Positions 31,618 through 41,749 are shown, numbered from the stretch's first letter. The stretch is 64,000 bases of DNA from Brienomyrus brachyistius (GCF_023856365.1 NW_026042457.1:186001-250000); one strand, 5' to 3'. Program-made: numbers and translations. Notes: generated by a model from the sequence alone, not told the origin.

Positions 31618-33114
31618 ATGGGAAAGAATCAGAGTAAGAGGATTGAACTAGAGGGAGATGAGAAGTTTATGGAAGGATATAAACCAGGTTCAGGACAAAT
31701 AAGTAATCAGAGGTGGAGAAAAAAACATGGGTTTGAAGGGAAACTCCACACTCCAGATATCTTAAAATTACAAGGAAATTTAAGACTAGAAATGTTACAA
31801 ACCTTGAAGAAAGGAAAATTGGAGAAAAGGAAAAAAGAATATAAGTATTCAGATAATTGGTTGGAACAAAGTAAGTTAAGAGATGTACGTAGAAAGCAGA
31901 AAAAGGATGATAGAAAGGATAAATTAACTGCAGCCGCTCTAATCACTTTAGATGATGAGACGGTGGCCAAAATAAAACATAGAGAAAATAGACCACCAAC
32001 ACCACCACTATTGCCTGCCCCTATGCAACCCGTAGATAGAAGGGAAATAAAACAACCATCAGCTATGGGCACAATACCAAAGAAGCCATCAGCTCTTCCT
32101 TCTTCCCCCATTATAACTAGGAGTAGAGATCCTACGTTATACCCTGTGCGCGATCTAGCTACTGCTAAGATTCGATGGCATCCGCGAAATGAAGGCATTG
32201 ATATTGATAGTGAAGAGGAAGAAATAGAATTACAATGCCCCCTAGTGGAGGTGGCAAACCCTAATAGAGAGCCAGATGGAGGACCTGAAACAATGTTAGT
32301 CTATAGACCATGGACAGCTGAAGATAGAACGGCAGCATTAAAAGGAATACCTCCTGTTGATGAAGGGGTACCAGAATTTTGGACAGCAATATTGGAACTA
32401 CAGAGCAGTTTCCACCTGAATGGTAGAGAAATGTTCCAGTGTTTAAGACAGCTGTTCAATCATAAATGGGGAAGAGTAGCAGGAGACTTTACTGGTCATG
32501 GACCAGACAATCAACCACTTGCACATAATTCACAAGCTCTGCAACAGAGTATGGAGCAATTACATGGAAGGATAGAGACAGTGTTTATGAGACGAGCAGA
32601 TTATGGCAGAATTGCACAATGCAAGCAAAAAGATGGAGAAGAGCCAGAGGATTTTATGGATAGGATGAGAGTGGTGTTTAGAGGGAATTCAGGAATTCCT
32701 TATAATGAGGAAAATGGAGGAGTTTATCAGCAACAGTTAAAACGTGCGTTCATCACAGGGCTAAAACCTGAACTGAAGAGATACATAGATAAACATTGGG
32801 TACATCAGAATACTGGTTCAGTACAGCAAGCCCTAGAATATGCCCAACACGCCCATACAGCACAAAAACAGAAATCAGACGCAGTGTTTGCTGCTAATGA
32901 TACTGTTGCAATAATACATATGAATCCTCCGGGGAGGGGAGGGTTCAGAGGAAGGTCACGAGGCCGAGGAAGGGGGAGAGGTGCTTTTAGGAGCAATCAG
33001 CGAAATTTATTACAGCAAGATAACACTTGCTGGACATGCGGAAAACTTGGGCACTTAGCTAGGCAATGTAGAACCAAGTTTATAAACAACCCAAATTCCA
33101 CAGAGAATCAATGA
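31618..33114 (+). CDS. gag: Retroviral Gag polyprotein
   Basis: 498 aa from the ATG at 31618, chosen over an in-frame upstream start because it begins Met-Gly (MGKNQSK), an N-myristoylation signal for membrane targeting of matrix. Basic matrix-like region to about residue 110, Pro-rich linker (RPPTPPLLPAP), then a capsid region with a major-homology-like stretch (EEPEDFMDRMRVVFRG). Before the end is an Arg/Gly-rich patch (GRSRGRGRGRG) and one CCHC zinc knuckle (C471, C474, H479, C484) of nucleocapsid. It assembles virions and packages RNA. It ends with TGA at 33112-33114 in the context CAA-TGA-CAA-TTA; the following protease is in the same frame, so readthrough is expected rather than termination alone. 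No clear PPxY or PTAP late motif seen. Confidence 0.92.
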   Translation: MGKNQSKRIELEGDEKFMEGYKPGSGQISNQRWRKKHGFEGKLHTPDILKLQGNLRLEMLQTLKKGKLEKRKKEYKYSDNWLEQSKLRDVRRKQKKDDRKDKLTAAALITLDDETVAKIKHRENRPPTPPLLPAPMQPVDRREIKQPSAMGTIPKKPSALPSSPIITRSRDPTLYPVRDLATAKIRWHPRNEGIDIDSEEEEIELQCPLVEVANPNREPDGGPETMLVYRPWTAEDRTAALKGIPPVDEGVPEFWTAILELQSSFHLNGREMFQCLRQLFNHKWGRVAGDFTGHGPDNQPLAHNSQALQQSMEQLHGRIETVFMRRADYGRIAQCKQKDGEEPEDFMDRMRVVFRGNSGIPYNEENGGVYQQQLKRAFITGLKPELKRYIDKHWVHQNTGSVQQALEYAQHAHTAQKQKSDAVFAANDTVAIIHMNPPGRGGFRGRSRGRGRGRGAFRSNQRNLLQQDNTCWTCGKLGHLARQCRTKFINNPNSTENQ

Positions 33115-33120
33115 CAATTA
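33112..33120 (+). promoter_or_regulatory. Leaky stop codon, TGA-CAATTA (gag/pro readthrough)
   Basis: The gag stop TGA is followed by CAATTA and preceded by CAA. This is the CARYYA readthrough context known from tobamoviruses (stop-CAA-UUA). The frame continues open for 323 codons. Known gammaretroviruses read through a UAG with a downstream pseudoknot instead. Confidence 0.7.
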
Positions 33121-34086
33121 GCCTGTGAACTATCAAAAGAGCCAGATAAGCTGCAAAAACAGGATGAGACAGAAGAGATAGATTTGCAAGCAGTTTACCA
33201 GCTGCTAGCACTAAAACAACTTGAAGAACTACCAAAACGAAGGCTTATTATAAATGGGAAAATATATGAGTGCCTATGTGATACAGGAGCCTGTAGGACA
33301 GTGTTAACCACTAGCCCTCCAAGGGTCACCTTTTCTTCGTCCTCCATAAATATCCGAACTGCAGGAGGCCAAGCTGAAAGTCATCAATTGACAAATCCAG
33401 TTAGCATAAAAGATGAGGAAACAGAGTTAGAATGTCACGCCCAAGTGCTAATAAGCCCTTCATGTCCAGTCAATCTGTTAGGAAGGGATCTTATGATACA
33501 AATGGGTATTAGTGTGATTGCAACACCCACTGGCATGAAGGCTATAGTAGAAAAGCAAACTTTCGTGATACATGGCATGTCAGCTCCACAGTATTATTGG
33601 TCCCTAGATCTGGGGGGGACAGCACAGACACGTGAAATATTGAGAAAAACTAGAGAAAAGCAGTCCCCTAAACAAACCCAGTTCATGCCTGACGATGCCT
33701 TACACGTCACTATGTGGTACAAAGGCACCCTAGGACCAGATTATGCCTATGACAAAACGTTTCATGCCCTTCAAGACACTTGTATCACCTTACAACATAT
33801 ATATGTTAACTCCACTACTGGCTTTTCTGCTGCTTCAGTCATCTTATCTAATAAACAACAGGCTGTGTTCAGAGGGGAAACACCACACGTATCTCTATCA
33901 AAACCACCTCAGATGCAGTGGAGGGACGTAGAGATGTTCTTACGAGATTCCATGCACAGTTACAATAACTACCAACCCGTACCTGGCTCCTTTTGGAGCT
34001 ATGACAAAAAACACAATGTGTGGCGGTTTCCTTTGGGATGGAGAGTTCAAACCACTCTCACCACACACTTGCAGGACCCAACCTGA
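33115..34086 (+). CDS. pro: Retroviral protease plus 2H-phosphoesterase-like domain
   Basis: 323 codons in the gag frame, with no ATG needed if made by readthrough. Retropepsin: CLCDTGACRTVL with catalytic Asp at residue 56 (33280-33282) and NLLGRDLM, which is the LLGRD motif of the protease C-terminus. After about residue 175 comes an additional domain not found in ordinary gag-pro-pol: HVTM at residue 197 (33703-33714) and PHVSL with His at residue 258 (33886-33897), each with hydrophobic neighbours. This H-x-T/S-x pair is the signature of 2H phosphoesterases, which act on 2',5'- or cyclic phosphates of RNA or nucleotides. The 61-residue spacing is at the short end for that superfamily. Cleavage out of the polyprotein and enzyme activity are inference. 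A dUTPase, which some retroviruses carry at this place, does not fit. Ends in TGA at 34084-34086, still in frame with pol. Confidence 0.75.
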   Translation, partial: QLACELSKEPDKLQKQDETEEIDLQAVYQLLALKQLEELPKRRLIINGKIYECLCDTGACRTVLTTSPPRVTFSSSSINIRTAGGQAESHQLTNPVSIKDEETELECHAQVLISPSCPVNLLGRDLMIQMGISVIATPTGMKAIVEKQTFVIHGMSAPQYYWSLDLGGTAQTREILRKTREKQSPKQTQFMPDDALHVTMWYKGTLGPDYAYDKTFHALQDTCITLQHIYVNSTTGFSAASVILSNKQQAVFRGETPHVSLSKPPQMQWRDVEMFLRDSMHSYNNYQPVPGSFWSYDKKHNVWRFPLGWRVQTTLTTHLQDPT

Positions 34087-34092
34087 CAAATT
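34084..34092 (+). other. Second in-frame TGA, between protease region and RT
   Basis: TGA followed by CAAATT. The same frame is open for 1039 codons beyond it. The context shares TGA-CAA with the first stop but not the full CARYYA motif. It may be a second recoding site or a disabling mutation. Confidence 0.65.
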
Positions 34093-37000
34093 TTTCCAAC
34101 CCTGGAGGAGGGATCATGTCCAGATCTAGATCGCCTCCCGGAAGGGTTGTGGTCGTCCTCCCCCACTGATGTAGGACTGGTAAAGGGGTTTCCACCTTAC
34201 AAAGTAATTGTGAAATCAGAACACCGTCCGGTAGTTAGACAATACCCGTTAAAACCTGAAGCAGAGAAAGGTATAGCCCCTGTAGTGCAGGATATGTTGG
34301 CATCAGGAATATTGCGAGAGGCTCCTGAGGCCACTTGCAATACTCCTATATTCCCCGTCCAGAAGGGACATACAGGGAAATGGCGCATGGTGCAGGATTT
34401 AAGACCAGTAAATGAAATAGTACAACATGCTGCACCAGATGTGCCTAATCCACACCTTTTGTTAAATTCCTTGTCCCCTGACAAGAAGTATTTTTCAGTA
34501 GTGGATCTGAGTAATGCCTTTTTCTCAGTACCACTACATCCTGATTCACAACACTTATTTGGTTTCACTTATAAAGGACATAAATACACATACACTAGAC
34601 TCCCTCAAGGGTTTTCAGAAAGTCCACATGTATATACAATGGCACTACGCTATTCAATGAGTTCCTGTAAAATACCATCCCATAGTCAAGTGCTATTGTA
34701 TGTAGATGATATATTAATTGCTTCAGATACAAAACAGCATTGCAAAGAAGCCACACTGTTAGTGTTACAGCATTTGTATGATACAGGACATAAAGCATCA
34801 AAACAAAAATTACAGTATTGCAGAGAGGAAGTTATATATCTTGGACATAAACTCTCCCAACAAGGTCGATCATTATTAGAAACTAGAAAACAGGCAATAC
34901 AAGAGGCACCAAAGCCAAAGACTAAACAGCAAATGATGTCCTTCTTAGGACTTTGCAATTATTGCAGGGAATGGTTACCTGATTATGCTGCACTCGTTCA
35001 ACCTTTACAAACCCTGATTTATGGGAAGGACATGGCACTGAAAGATAAAATTCAGTGGACAAAAGAAGGAGAATTGGCATTCACAAACTTAAAAATGATG
35101 TTACAAACTAATGTGACACTTGCTCTGCCAGATTATCAACAACCATTTATTCTATGTGTTGATGCAAATCAAGGGTATATGAAGGCAGTATTAACACAGC
35201 CATTCGGCGCAAAAGAGAGGCCATTGGCGTTCTATTCTAAACGATTAGATGCAGTGGCAGCTGGTTTTCCGCAGTGTTTGCAGGCATGTGCAGCTGCTGC
35301 AGAAGCAGTGAAATTATCAGCAGAATTAGTGTTGTGTCACCCACTCACTTTGAAGGTGCCACATTCAGTTTCTTTAGTTTTACTGCAGACGCCACTGCCA
35401 TTCCTCACACATGTTAGACATCTGACCCTAGTCTCACTCCTGCTTTCACAGTCAAACATCACAATACAGCGATGTGGTCCTCTCAACCCTAGCACCCTTC
35501 TTCCGACAGCGGAAGATGGAGAGCCACATTCGTGCAAAGCAGTTGTGGAAGAACAAACCAAACCAAGAGCAGATATTTTACAGACCCCAATACCAGATTC
35601 AACAGTTGTTTTTGTAGATGGATCAGCATCAAAAAATGACATGGGGAAGAACAAGGTCGGATATGCTGTAGTTACATCTACTGAAGTGTTGGAGGCCAAT
35701 GCACTTCCCCCTGCTTGTTCAGCACAAGCGGCTGAACTCTATGCTGTAATTAGGGCATGTGAGCTCTTCAAAAACAAGCCACTTACAATATACACTGATA
35801 GTCAATATGTGTTTGGAGCTGTTCATCACCATGCAAGAGTGTGGAAAAATAGAGGATTCAAGACATCGCAAGGAACATCTTTAACTCATACGAACCTATT
35901 ACTCAGGTTGTTAGATGTTGTGCAATTACCAAATTGCCTTGCGATATGCAAATGTAAGGCACACCAAACTGATGCTTCCGCAATAGCTAAAGGAAACAGT
36001 TTTGCGGACATGACGGCAAAAAGTGCTGCACAAAAACAACCTGCCTTAAATGTTACAGATGTCTTGTTGATAGATAGTGATGTACTATGTGATGCACAGA
36101 CTCATGCACCTAAAACAGAAATACAGAGCTGGATTAAGAGAGGAGCAATACAGCAAGGGAAAACTTATTATATGAATGACAAGCCCATCCTACCAAAAAA
36201 TTTATACAAGACAGCTGCCTTAGTGAGCCATGGAAACACCCATGTCTCAACAGGAGGGATGGTACATATTATTCAACAATACTTTTATACTATAAATTTT
36301 TCTGATTATGCAAAACAATTTTGTCGAGCGTGCTTAATTTGCTGTAAACACAATGCACAAGGCAACATAAGGCCAAAACGTGGCCAGTTTCCCGCAGCTG
36401 AGTATCCATTTCAAATTGTACATATGGATTTCATTGAATTATCTTGGTCACAAGGGAAGAAGTGTTGCCTAGTCGTTATAGACACCTTTTCTAAGTGGGT
36501 AGAAATATACCCTGTAAAACACTGTGATGCAATGACCGTTGCAAAATGTTTGGTAGGCCATTATTTCCCTACCTATGGCATACCTCATATTATAAGATCG
36601 GACAATGGGACTCATTTTGTAAATCAGACCATGTCCCTTTGCTCACAAGCATTAGGGTTTACGATCAAAAATCATTGTGCTTATCACCCCCAGAGCGCAG
36701 GCTTGGTGGAAAGGACCAACGGCACCATTAAAACAAGGCTCAGAAAGACAGTGGAAGAGACAAAAAGACCGTGGCCAGAATGTTTGTCTCTAGTAAAATT
36801 ATGGATGAGAATAACTCCCACTCCTGCAGGATTGACACCATTTGAAATAGTGTATGGTAGACCGTTTCCCTTAGCAACCGAAATGAGTGATATAGGAAAA
36901 GCAGACAGAGAAAATACGTTAGCCGATTGGATGCGTAAGCTATTATCATCACAACAAAAACATAACCCCAGTAGTCTGCCAGTAAATTCTGTTTCTGTTC

Positions 37001-37206
37001 AACAGGATAATCTGCAGCCAGGAGATTGGATCCTGGTCAAGGTCCTGTTGCGAAAGGATTGGAGCACGCCTCGGTGGGACGGACCTTATCAAGTCCTGCT
37101 CACAACACCAACAGCGGTGAAAATAGCAGAGCGACCTTCCTGGATACATAAGAGTCACTGTAAGCCCATCAAGCCCGTATCAGAGACCTCTGTACCTTCG
37201 GAGTAG
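34087..37206 (+). CDS. pol: Retroviral Pol: reverse transcriptase, RNase H, integrase
   Basis: 1039 codons in the same frame as gag and pro. RT: LPQGFSESPHVYT and LLYVDDILIAS with the catalytic Asp pair at residues 207-208 (YVDD at 34699-34710). RNase H: VFVDGSA (Asp about 511), AELYAVI, IYTDSQY. Integrase: an HHCC zinc-binding N-terminus (NTHVSTGG ... CRACLICC), the DD35E core with Asp 781, Asp 839 (RSDNGTHF) and Glu 875 (GLVERTNG), and a GPY-type C-terminus (WDGPYQVLL). It copies the genome into DNA and integrates it. Length and order are as in gamma/epsilon-type retroviruses. All catalytic residues that I can check are present. There is no ATG near the start; synthesis depends on passing the upstream TGA codons. 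Pol ends at TAG, 91 bp before env, with no overlap, which is less common for simple retroviruses. Confidence 0.92.
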   Translation, partial: QIFPTLEEGSCPDLDRLPEGLWSSSPTDVGLVKGFPPYKVIVKSEHRPVVRQYPLKPEAEKGIAPVVQDMLASGILREAPEATCNTPIFPVQKGHTGKWRMVQDLRPVNEIVQHAAPDVPNPHLLLNSLSPDKKYFSVVDLSNAFFSVPLHPDSQHLFGFTYKGHKYTYTRLPQGFSESPHVYTMALRYSMSSCKIPSHSQVLLYVDDILIASDTKQHCKEATLLVLQHLYDTGHKASKQKLQYCREEVIYLGHKLSQQGRSLLETRKQAIQEAPKPKTKQQMMSFLGLCNYCREWLPDYAALVQPLQTLIYGKDMALKDKIQWTKEGELAFTNLKMMLQTNVTLALPDYQQPFILCVDANQGYMKAVLTQPFGAKERPLAFYSKRLDAVAAGFPQCLQACAAAAEAVKLSAELVLCHPLTLKVPHSVSLVLLQTPLPFLTHVRHLTLVSLLLSQSNITIQRCGPLNPSTLLPTAEDGEPHSCKAVVEEQTKPRADILQTPIPDSTVVFVDGSASKNDMGKNKVGYAVVTSTEVLEANALPPACSAQAAELYAVIRACELFKNKPLTIYTDSQYVFGAVHHHARVWKNRGFKTSQGTSLTHTNLLLRLLDVVQLPNCLAICKCKAHQTDASAIAKGNSFADMTAKSAAQKQPALNVTDVLLIDSDVLCDAQTHAPKTEIQSWIKRGAIQQGKTYYMNDKPILPKNLYKTAALVSHGNTHVSTGGMVHIIQQYFYTINFSDYAKQFCRACLICCKHNAQGNIRPKRGQFPAAEYPFQIVHMDFIELSWSQGKKCCLVVIDTFSKWVEIYPVKHCDAMTVAKCLVGHYFPTYGIPHIIRSDNGTHFVNQTMSLCSQALGFTIKNHCAYHPQSAGLVERTNGTIKTRLRKTVEETKRPWPECLSLVKLWMRITPTPAGLTPFEIVYGRPFPLATEMSDIGKADRENTLADWMRKLLSSQQKHNPSSLPVNSVSVQQDNLQPGDWILVKVLLRKDWSTPRWDGPYQVLLTTPTAVKIAERPSWIHKSHCKPIKPVSETSVPSE

Positions 37207-37297
37207 CAGTGGAAGTCCGCTACAAAGGCGCAGCAATCAATAGGATACTGACGTCTCAACCCGGTGAAGAAAACAGCTGATCTGCACTCCATTTAGA

Positions 37298-38725
37298 ATG
37301 GCTCTGATTGGGTGGGGATGTGGTAAGGTAACTCTCGGTGTAATTCTCTTTATGGGAATTGTTGGTCTGCTTCTGCACTCACCAGAGCAGGTGTTTCGCC
37401 CACCTAGATGGACACATGACGGCTCCCACCTGAGACCTATCTCCACAAATGAGACCCATCCTTTCCTACAAAACTACTGGTACCGTTATGTTTATGATTC
37501 AGCAAAGAAAGACAATTTAACTAATTGTTATGTCTGTACCCACATGCCATCTCATGCCGATGGATTAACTATATATGGGAAACCTATGAATAAGTCACAA
37601 GCAAAGTGTGCTGCCTCTTTTGCAGGTGTAGGCTATCAGCATGATAATATAAAAATAAATGATACAGATCCATATACTGCTGGTTTGGATAATGGCGTAT
37701 GTGCACAGCAGTTTTGGATCGATTTTGCTATAAAAGTGTCAAATATATCCTTACCTTTATCTGTCCACCTGAACATGGACCCTAAAACATTTAATCACTC
37801 AATGTGTTATGACCAAATGAACGGCACCCATCATATGGGGAACACCACCAACTGTGCCCAAATACTAGTACACGGAGAAGGTGCCCCGGTAAACATAAGT
37901 GGATTTAGTAATGGCACCTACTGGGTGCAAGGAGTAGCTTGGTTATGTGGACCCCGCGCATATTTCGTTTTGCCCTATAACTGGTATGGTGTGTGCGCTC
38001 CAATCTTTGTGTCAGACCATACTTTCCTGGTGTCACTGTCATCTACACCAGCGAACCGCAGGCGCCGGTCCATCATAACTACAGCTTCTCTCCATCCTCA
38101 TGACAGTGTCTGGGGTTCAGATGTTCCCCAGGAGTTCAAACATTGGTCTACAGACCAGAAAGTATTAATGTCTCTTTTTCCCTGGGTAGGAACAGCAAAG
38201 AATACGTTACGATTAGAAACTATTGATTATCGTTTGGGGCTGTTCATAAATAACTCCATCATAATAAATGAGCAACAGAATGGTGAGATAGATGCTATTA
38301 AACAGATGGTCATTCAGAATAGAATGGTTTTAGACATACTTACTGCTGCACAAGGTGGTGTGTGCGTGCTTTTAAATAATACCTGCTGTACATATATTCC
38401 CGATAATGTGCACTCACCCAACATGACTACAGCCTTGGACCGTCTGCGAGAACTTCAAAAGATCATGACCTTAGACCCTCATGCTGGCCCCTCATGGTTG
38501 GACTGGTTTCTTACTGGGTCCTGGTGGCAGTTACTGCTAAAGTTCTCACTCCCCATTCTTGTTACATTATTATTTGTATGTTGTTGTTTCATTTGTATTA
38601 TACCCTGCCTCCGTTCCATGATACAACATACTTTTAGTTCTGTTTTTCTGCTATACACTGCAGAAGAACGAATGGATTTACTAACCTTGTCTAGCCCTCT
38701 TAATAATGATGATGATGTGATCTGA
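37298..38725 (+). CDS. env: Retroviral envelope glycoprotein (gamma type, compact)
   Basis: 475 aa. Signal peptide at the N-terminus (VTLGVILFMGIVGLLL). Surface subunit to the furin-type RRRR at residues 254-257, so it is short compared with the 400+ residues of most gammaretroviruses, with many N-glycosylation sites (for example NETH, NLTN, NDTD, NISL, NGTY). Transmembrane subunit: a heptad-rich stretch, then an immunosuppressive-region-like segment (IQNRMVLDILTAAQGG), then CX6CC at Cys 356, 363, 364, a membrane anchor at about residues 412-437 (ending in a cluster of Cys), and an acidic tail. It mediates receptor binding and fusion. It is probably made from spliced mRNA: CCATTTAG lies one base before the ATG as a candidate acceptor. 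No stops or frameshifts. Confidence 0.92.
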   Translation: MALIGWGCGKVTLGVILFMGIVGLLLHSPEQVFRPPRWTHDGSHLRPISTNETHPFLQNYWYRYVYDSAKKDNLTNCYVCTHMPSHADGLTIYGKPMNKSQAKCAASFAGVGYQHDNIKINDTDPYTAGLDNGVCAQQFWIDFAIKVSNISLPLSVHLNMDPKTFNHSMCYDQMNGTHHMGNTTNCAQILVHGEGAPVNISGFSNGTYWVQGVAWLCGPRAYFVLPYNWYGVCAPIFVSDHTFLVSLSSTPANRRRRSIITTASLHPHDSVWGSDVPQEFKHWSTDQKVLMSLFPWVGTAKNTLRLETIDYRLGLFINNSIIINEQQNGEIDAIKQMVIQNRMVLDILTAAQGGVCVLLNNTCCTYIPDNVHSPNMTTALDRLRELQKIMTLDPHAGPSWLDWFLTGSWWQLLLKFSLPILVTLLFVCCCFICIIPCLRSMIQHTFSSVFLLYTAEERMDLLTLSSPLNNDDDVI

Positions 38726-38796
38726 ATGACGGTTGTGCTGAAAGTGTTTTTGCAATTTGTACAATACTGATGCTTCTGATCATACTGTCATGATAA

Positions 38797-38807
38797 ACAG
38801 GAGGGAC
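38797..38807 (+). other. Polypurine tract
   Basis: AACAGGAGGGAC directly before the 3' LTR is the likely plus-strand primer site. It is shorter and less pure than in many retroviruses. 38726-38796 is untranslated. Confidence 0.65.
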
Positions 38808-39277
38808 TGTTAGGTTGAAGAAACTGTTAGTAATCATTTGTTATCATTTCTGTATAATCAGCAATGAGTGTAAATATGTATATACATTATTTTGTTTTCC
38901 TTTACCTTCATACTTTAGATTATATTAGTTTACACGTATCCTGAGCACGTGTTTAAATAGTTGTCCACCTGAGTAAAACCAGAACTTCTTCTTACTCTCA
39001 CAGTCTTTTCTTTGTTCTCACTCCAAGACCCCTGCCCCCCATTGACTATAAATAAAGGTGCCAAGGGGAACCACCCTTTGTAACACATTCCTTTGTAGCC
39101 TAGCATGCAGAGAGTGTGGTTACCCTTGTGCAAGTAAAACTCTAAGTGTGTTGTCTCGTAATTAATGGTGTGTACAGAGTTGGAGTGGAAAGCCTGTCGC
39201 TTTCTCCAACATATACTGTACTGTAGTTTGGTCCTGTGTGCAGAGTTGGAGTGGAAAGCCTGACGCTTTCTCCAACA
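38808..39277 (+). repeat. ERV 3' LTR
   Basis: 470 bp, no difference from the 5' LTR seen on reading through. It is followed by the CCCAT target duplication (39278-39282) and the array. Confidence 0.93.
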
Positions 39278-39375
39278 CCCATATATATATATATATATGT
39301 ACATATATATAGTTTTTTTATTAGCAATAGAAAAGAAAAATAACGCAGTTCTCCGTAAAGGAGGGATGGTGGATG

Positions 39376-39437
<62 letters not shown>

Positions 39438-39540
39438 TTATATAAAATAATTGTCACACAACCTGGGTGACATGCCTTGCCTGCTCACCCAATTTTAGTG
39501 CACTTTAGTTATCCATACTGACCATCTAGTCTCGACACAC

Positions 39541-39601
<61 letters not shown>

Positions 39602-40021
39602 GATATTTTTTCTTTTTCTTGTGTTTTTTTTTCGCAATGGATATTAAAAATAAAGCAGTCCTCCGTAAAGGAGGGATGGTGGATGGAATATATATATAAA
39701 ATAATTGTCACACAACCGGGGTGACATGCCTTGCCTGCTCACCCAATTTTAGTGCACCTTAGTTATTCATAATGACCATCTAGTCTCGATACACCCATAA
39801 ATATATATGTATATATATATAGTTTTTTTATTAGCAATAGAAAAGAAAAATAACGCAGTTCTCCGTAAAGGAGGGATGGTGGATGGAATATATATATATA
39901 TATATACATTTATATAAAATAATTGTCACACAACCTGGGTGACATGCCTTGCCTGCTCACCCAATTTTAGTGCACTTTAGTTATCCATAATGACCATCTA
40001 GTCTCGATACACCCATGAATA

Positions 40022-40090
<69 letters not shown>

Positions 40091-40277
40091 TTTCTGTTTT
40101 TTTTTTGCAATAGACAATAAAAATAACGCAGTTCTCCGTAAAGGAGGGATGGTGGATGGAATATGTATATGCATATATATAAAATAATTGTCACACAACC
40201 TGGGTGACATGCCTTGCCTGCTCACCCAATTTTAGTGCACCTCAGTTATCCATACTGACCATCTAGTCTCGACACAC

Positions 40278-40322
<45 letters not shown>

Positions 40323-41266
40323 GATATTTTTTCTTTTTCTTGTGTTTTTTTTTCGCAATGGATATTAAAAATAAAGCAGTCCTCCGTAAAGGAGGGGTGG
40401 TGGAGGGAATATATATATACATTTATATAAAATAATTGTCACACAACTGGGGAGACATGCCTTGCCTGCTCACCCAATTTTAGTGCACCTTAGTTATCCA
40501 TAATGACCAACTAGTCTCGATACACCCATAAATATATATATATATATGTACATTTATATAGTTTTTTTATTAGCAATAGAAAAGAAAAATAACGCAGTTC
40601 TCCGTAAAGGAGGGATGGTGGATGGAATATATACATACATATATATAAAATAATTGTCACACAACCTGGGTGACATGCCTTGCCTGCTCACCCAATTTTA
40701 GTGCAACTTAGTTATCCATAATGACCAACTAGTCTCGATACACCCATAAATATATATGTATATATATAGTTTTTTTTTTTTCGCAATGGACAATAAAAAT
40801 AACGCAGTTCTCCGTAAAGGAGGGATGGTGGATGGAATATATATATAAAATAATTGTCACACAACCGGGGTGACATGCCTTGCCTGCTCACCCAATTTTA
40901 GTGCACCTTAGTTATTCATAATGACCATCTAGTCTCGATACACCCATAAATATATATGTATATATATGTATTGTTTTTTTTTTTTTTTTTTTTTGCAATA
41001 GACAATAAAAATAGCGCAGTTCTCCATAAAGGAGGGATGGTGGATGGAATATATATATACATATATATAAAATAATTGTCACACAACCTGGGTGACATGC
41101 CTTGCCTGCTCACCCAATTTTAGTGCAACTTAGTTATCCATAATGACCAACTAGTCTCGATACACCCATATATATATATATATATATATGTACATATATA
41201 TAGTTTTTTTATTAGCAATAGAAAAGAAAAATAACACAGTTCTCCGTAAAGGAGGGATGGTGGATG

Positions 41267-41336
<70 letters not shown>

Positions 41337-41448
41337 TTATATAAAATAATTGTCACACAACCTGGGTGACATGCCTTGCCTGCTCACCCAATTTTAGTGC
41401 ACTTTAGTTATCCAGAATGACCATCTAGTCTCGATACACCCATGAATA

Positions 41449-41499
<51 letters not shown>

Positions 41500-41686
41500 T
41501 TTCTGTTTTTTTTTTGCAATAGACAATAAAAATAACGCAGTTCTCCATAAAGGAGGGATGGTGGATGGAATATGTACATGCATATATATAAAATAATTGT
41601 CACACAACCTGGGTGACATGCCTTGCCTGCTCACCCAATTTTAGTGCACCTTAGTTATCCATACTGACCATCTAGTCTCGATACAC

Positions 41687-41749
<63 letters not shown>

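Larger units (their letters stand above)
30562..39277 (+). mobile_element. Complete endogenous retrovirus, 8716 bp
   Basis: Order: LTR, tRNA-Tyr-type primer site, leader, gag, (TGA) protease plus extra domain, (TGA) RT-RNase H-integrase, env, polypurine stretch, LTR. The LTRs read as identical, so insertion is recent. The env has the CX6CC motif and the integrase the DD35E triad with a GPY-type C-terminus, placing it among gamma/epsilon-like vertebrate retroviruses. No accessory genes seen. It is inserted in the minisatellite and was duplicated with it. Whether it is active cannot be judged; two in-frame TGA codons interrupt gag-pro-pol as described for the individual genes. Confidence 0.93.

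Noticed and set aside
33640..34086. dUTPase between protease and RT
   Set aside because: None of the dUTPase motifs are visible, while two H-x-T/S-x motifs are; a 2H-like fold fits better.
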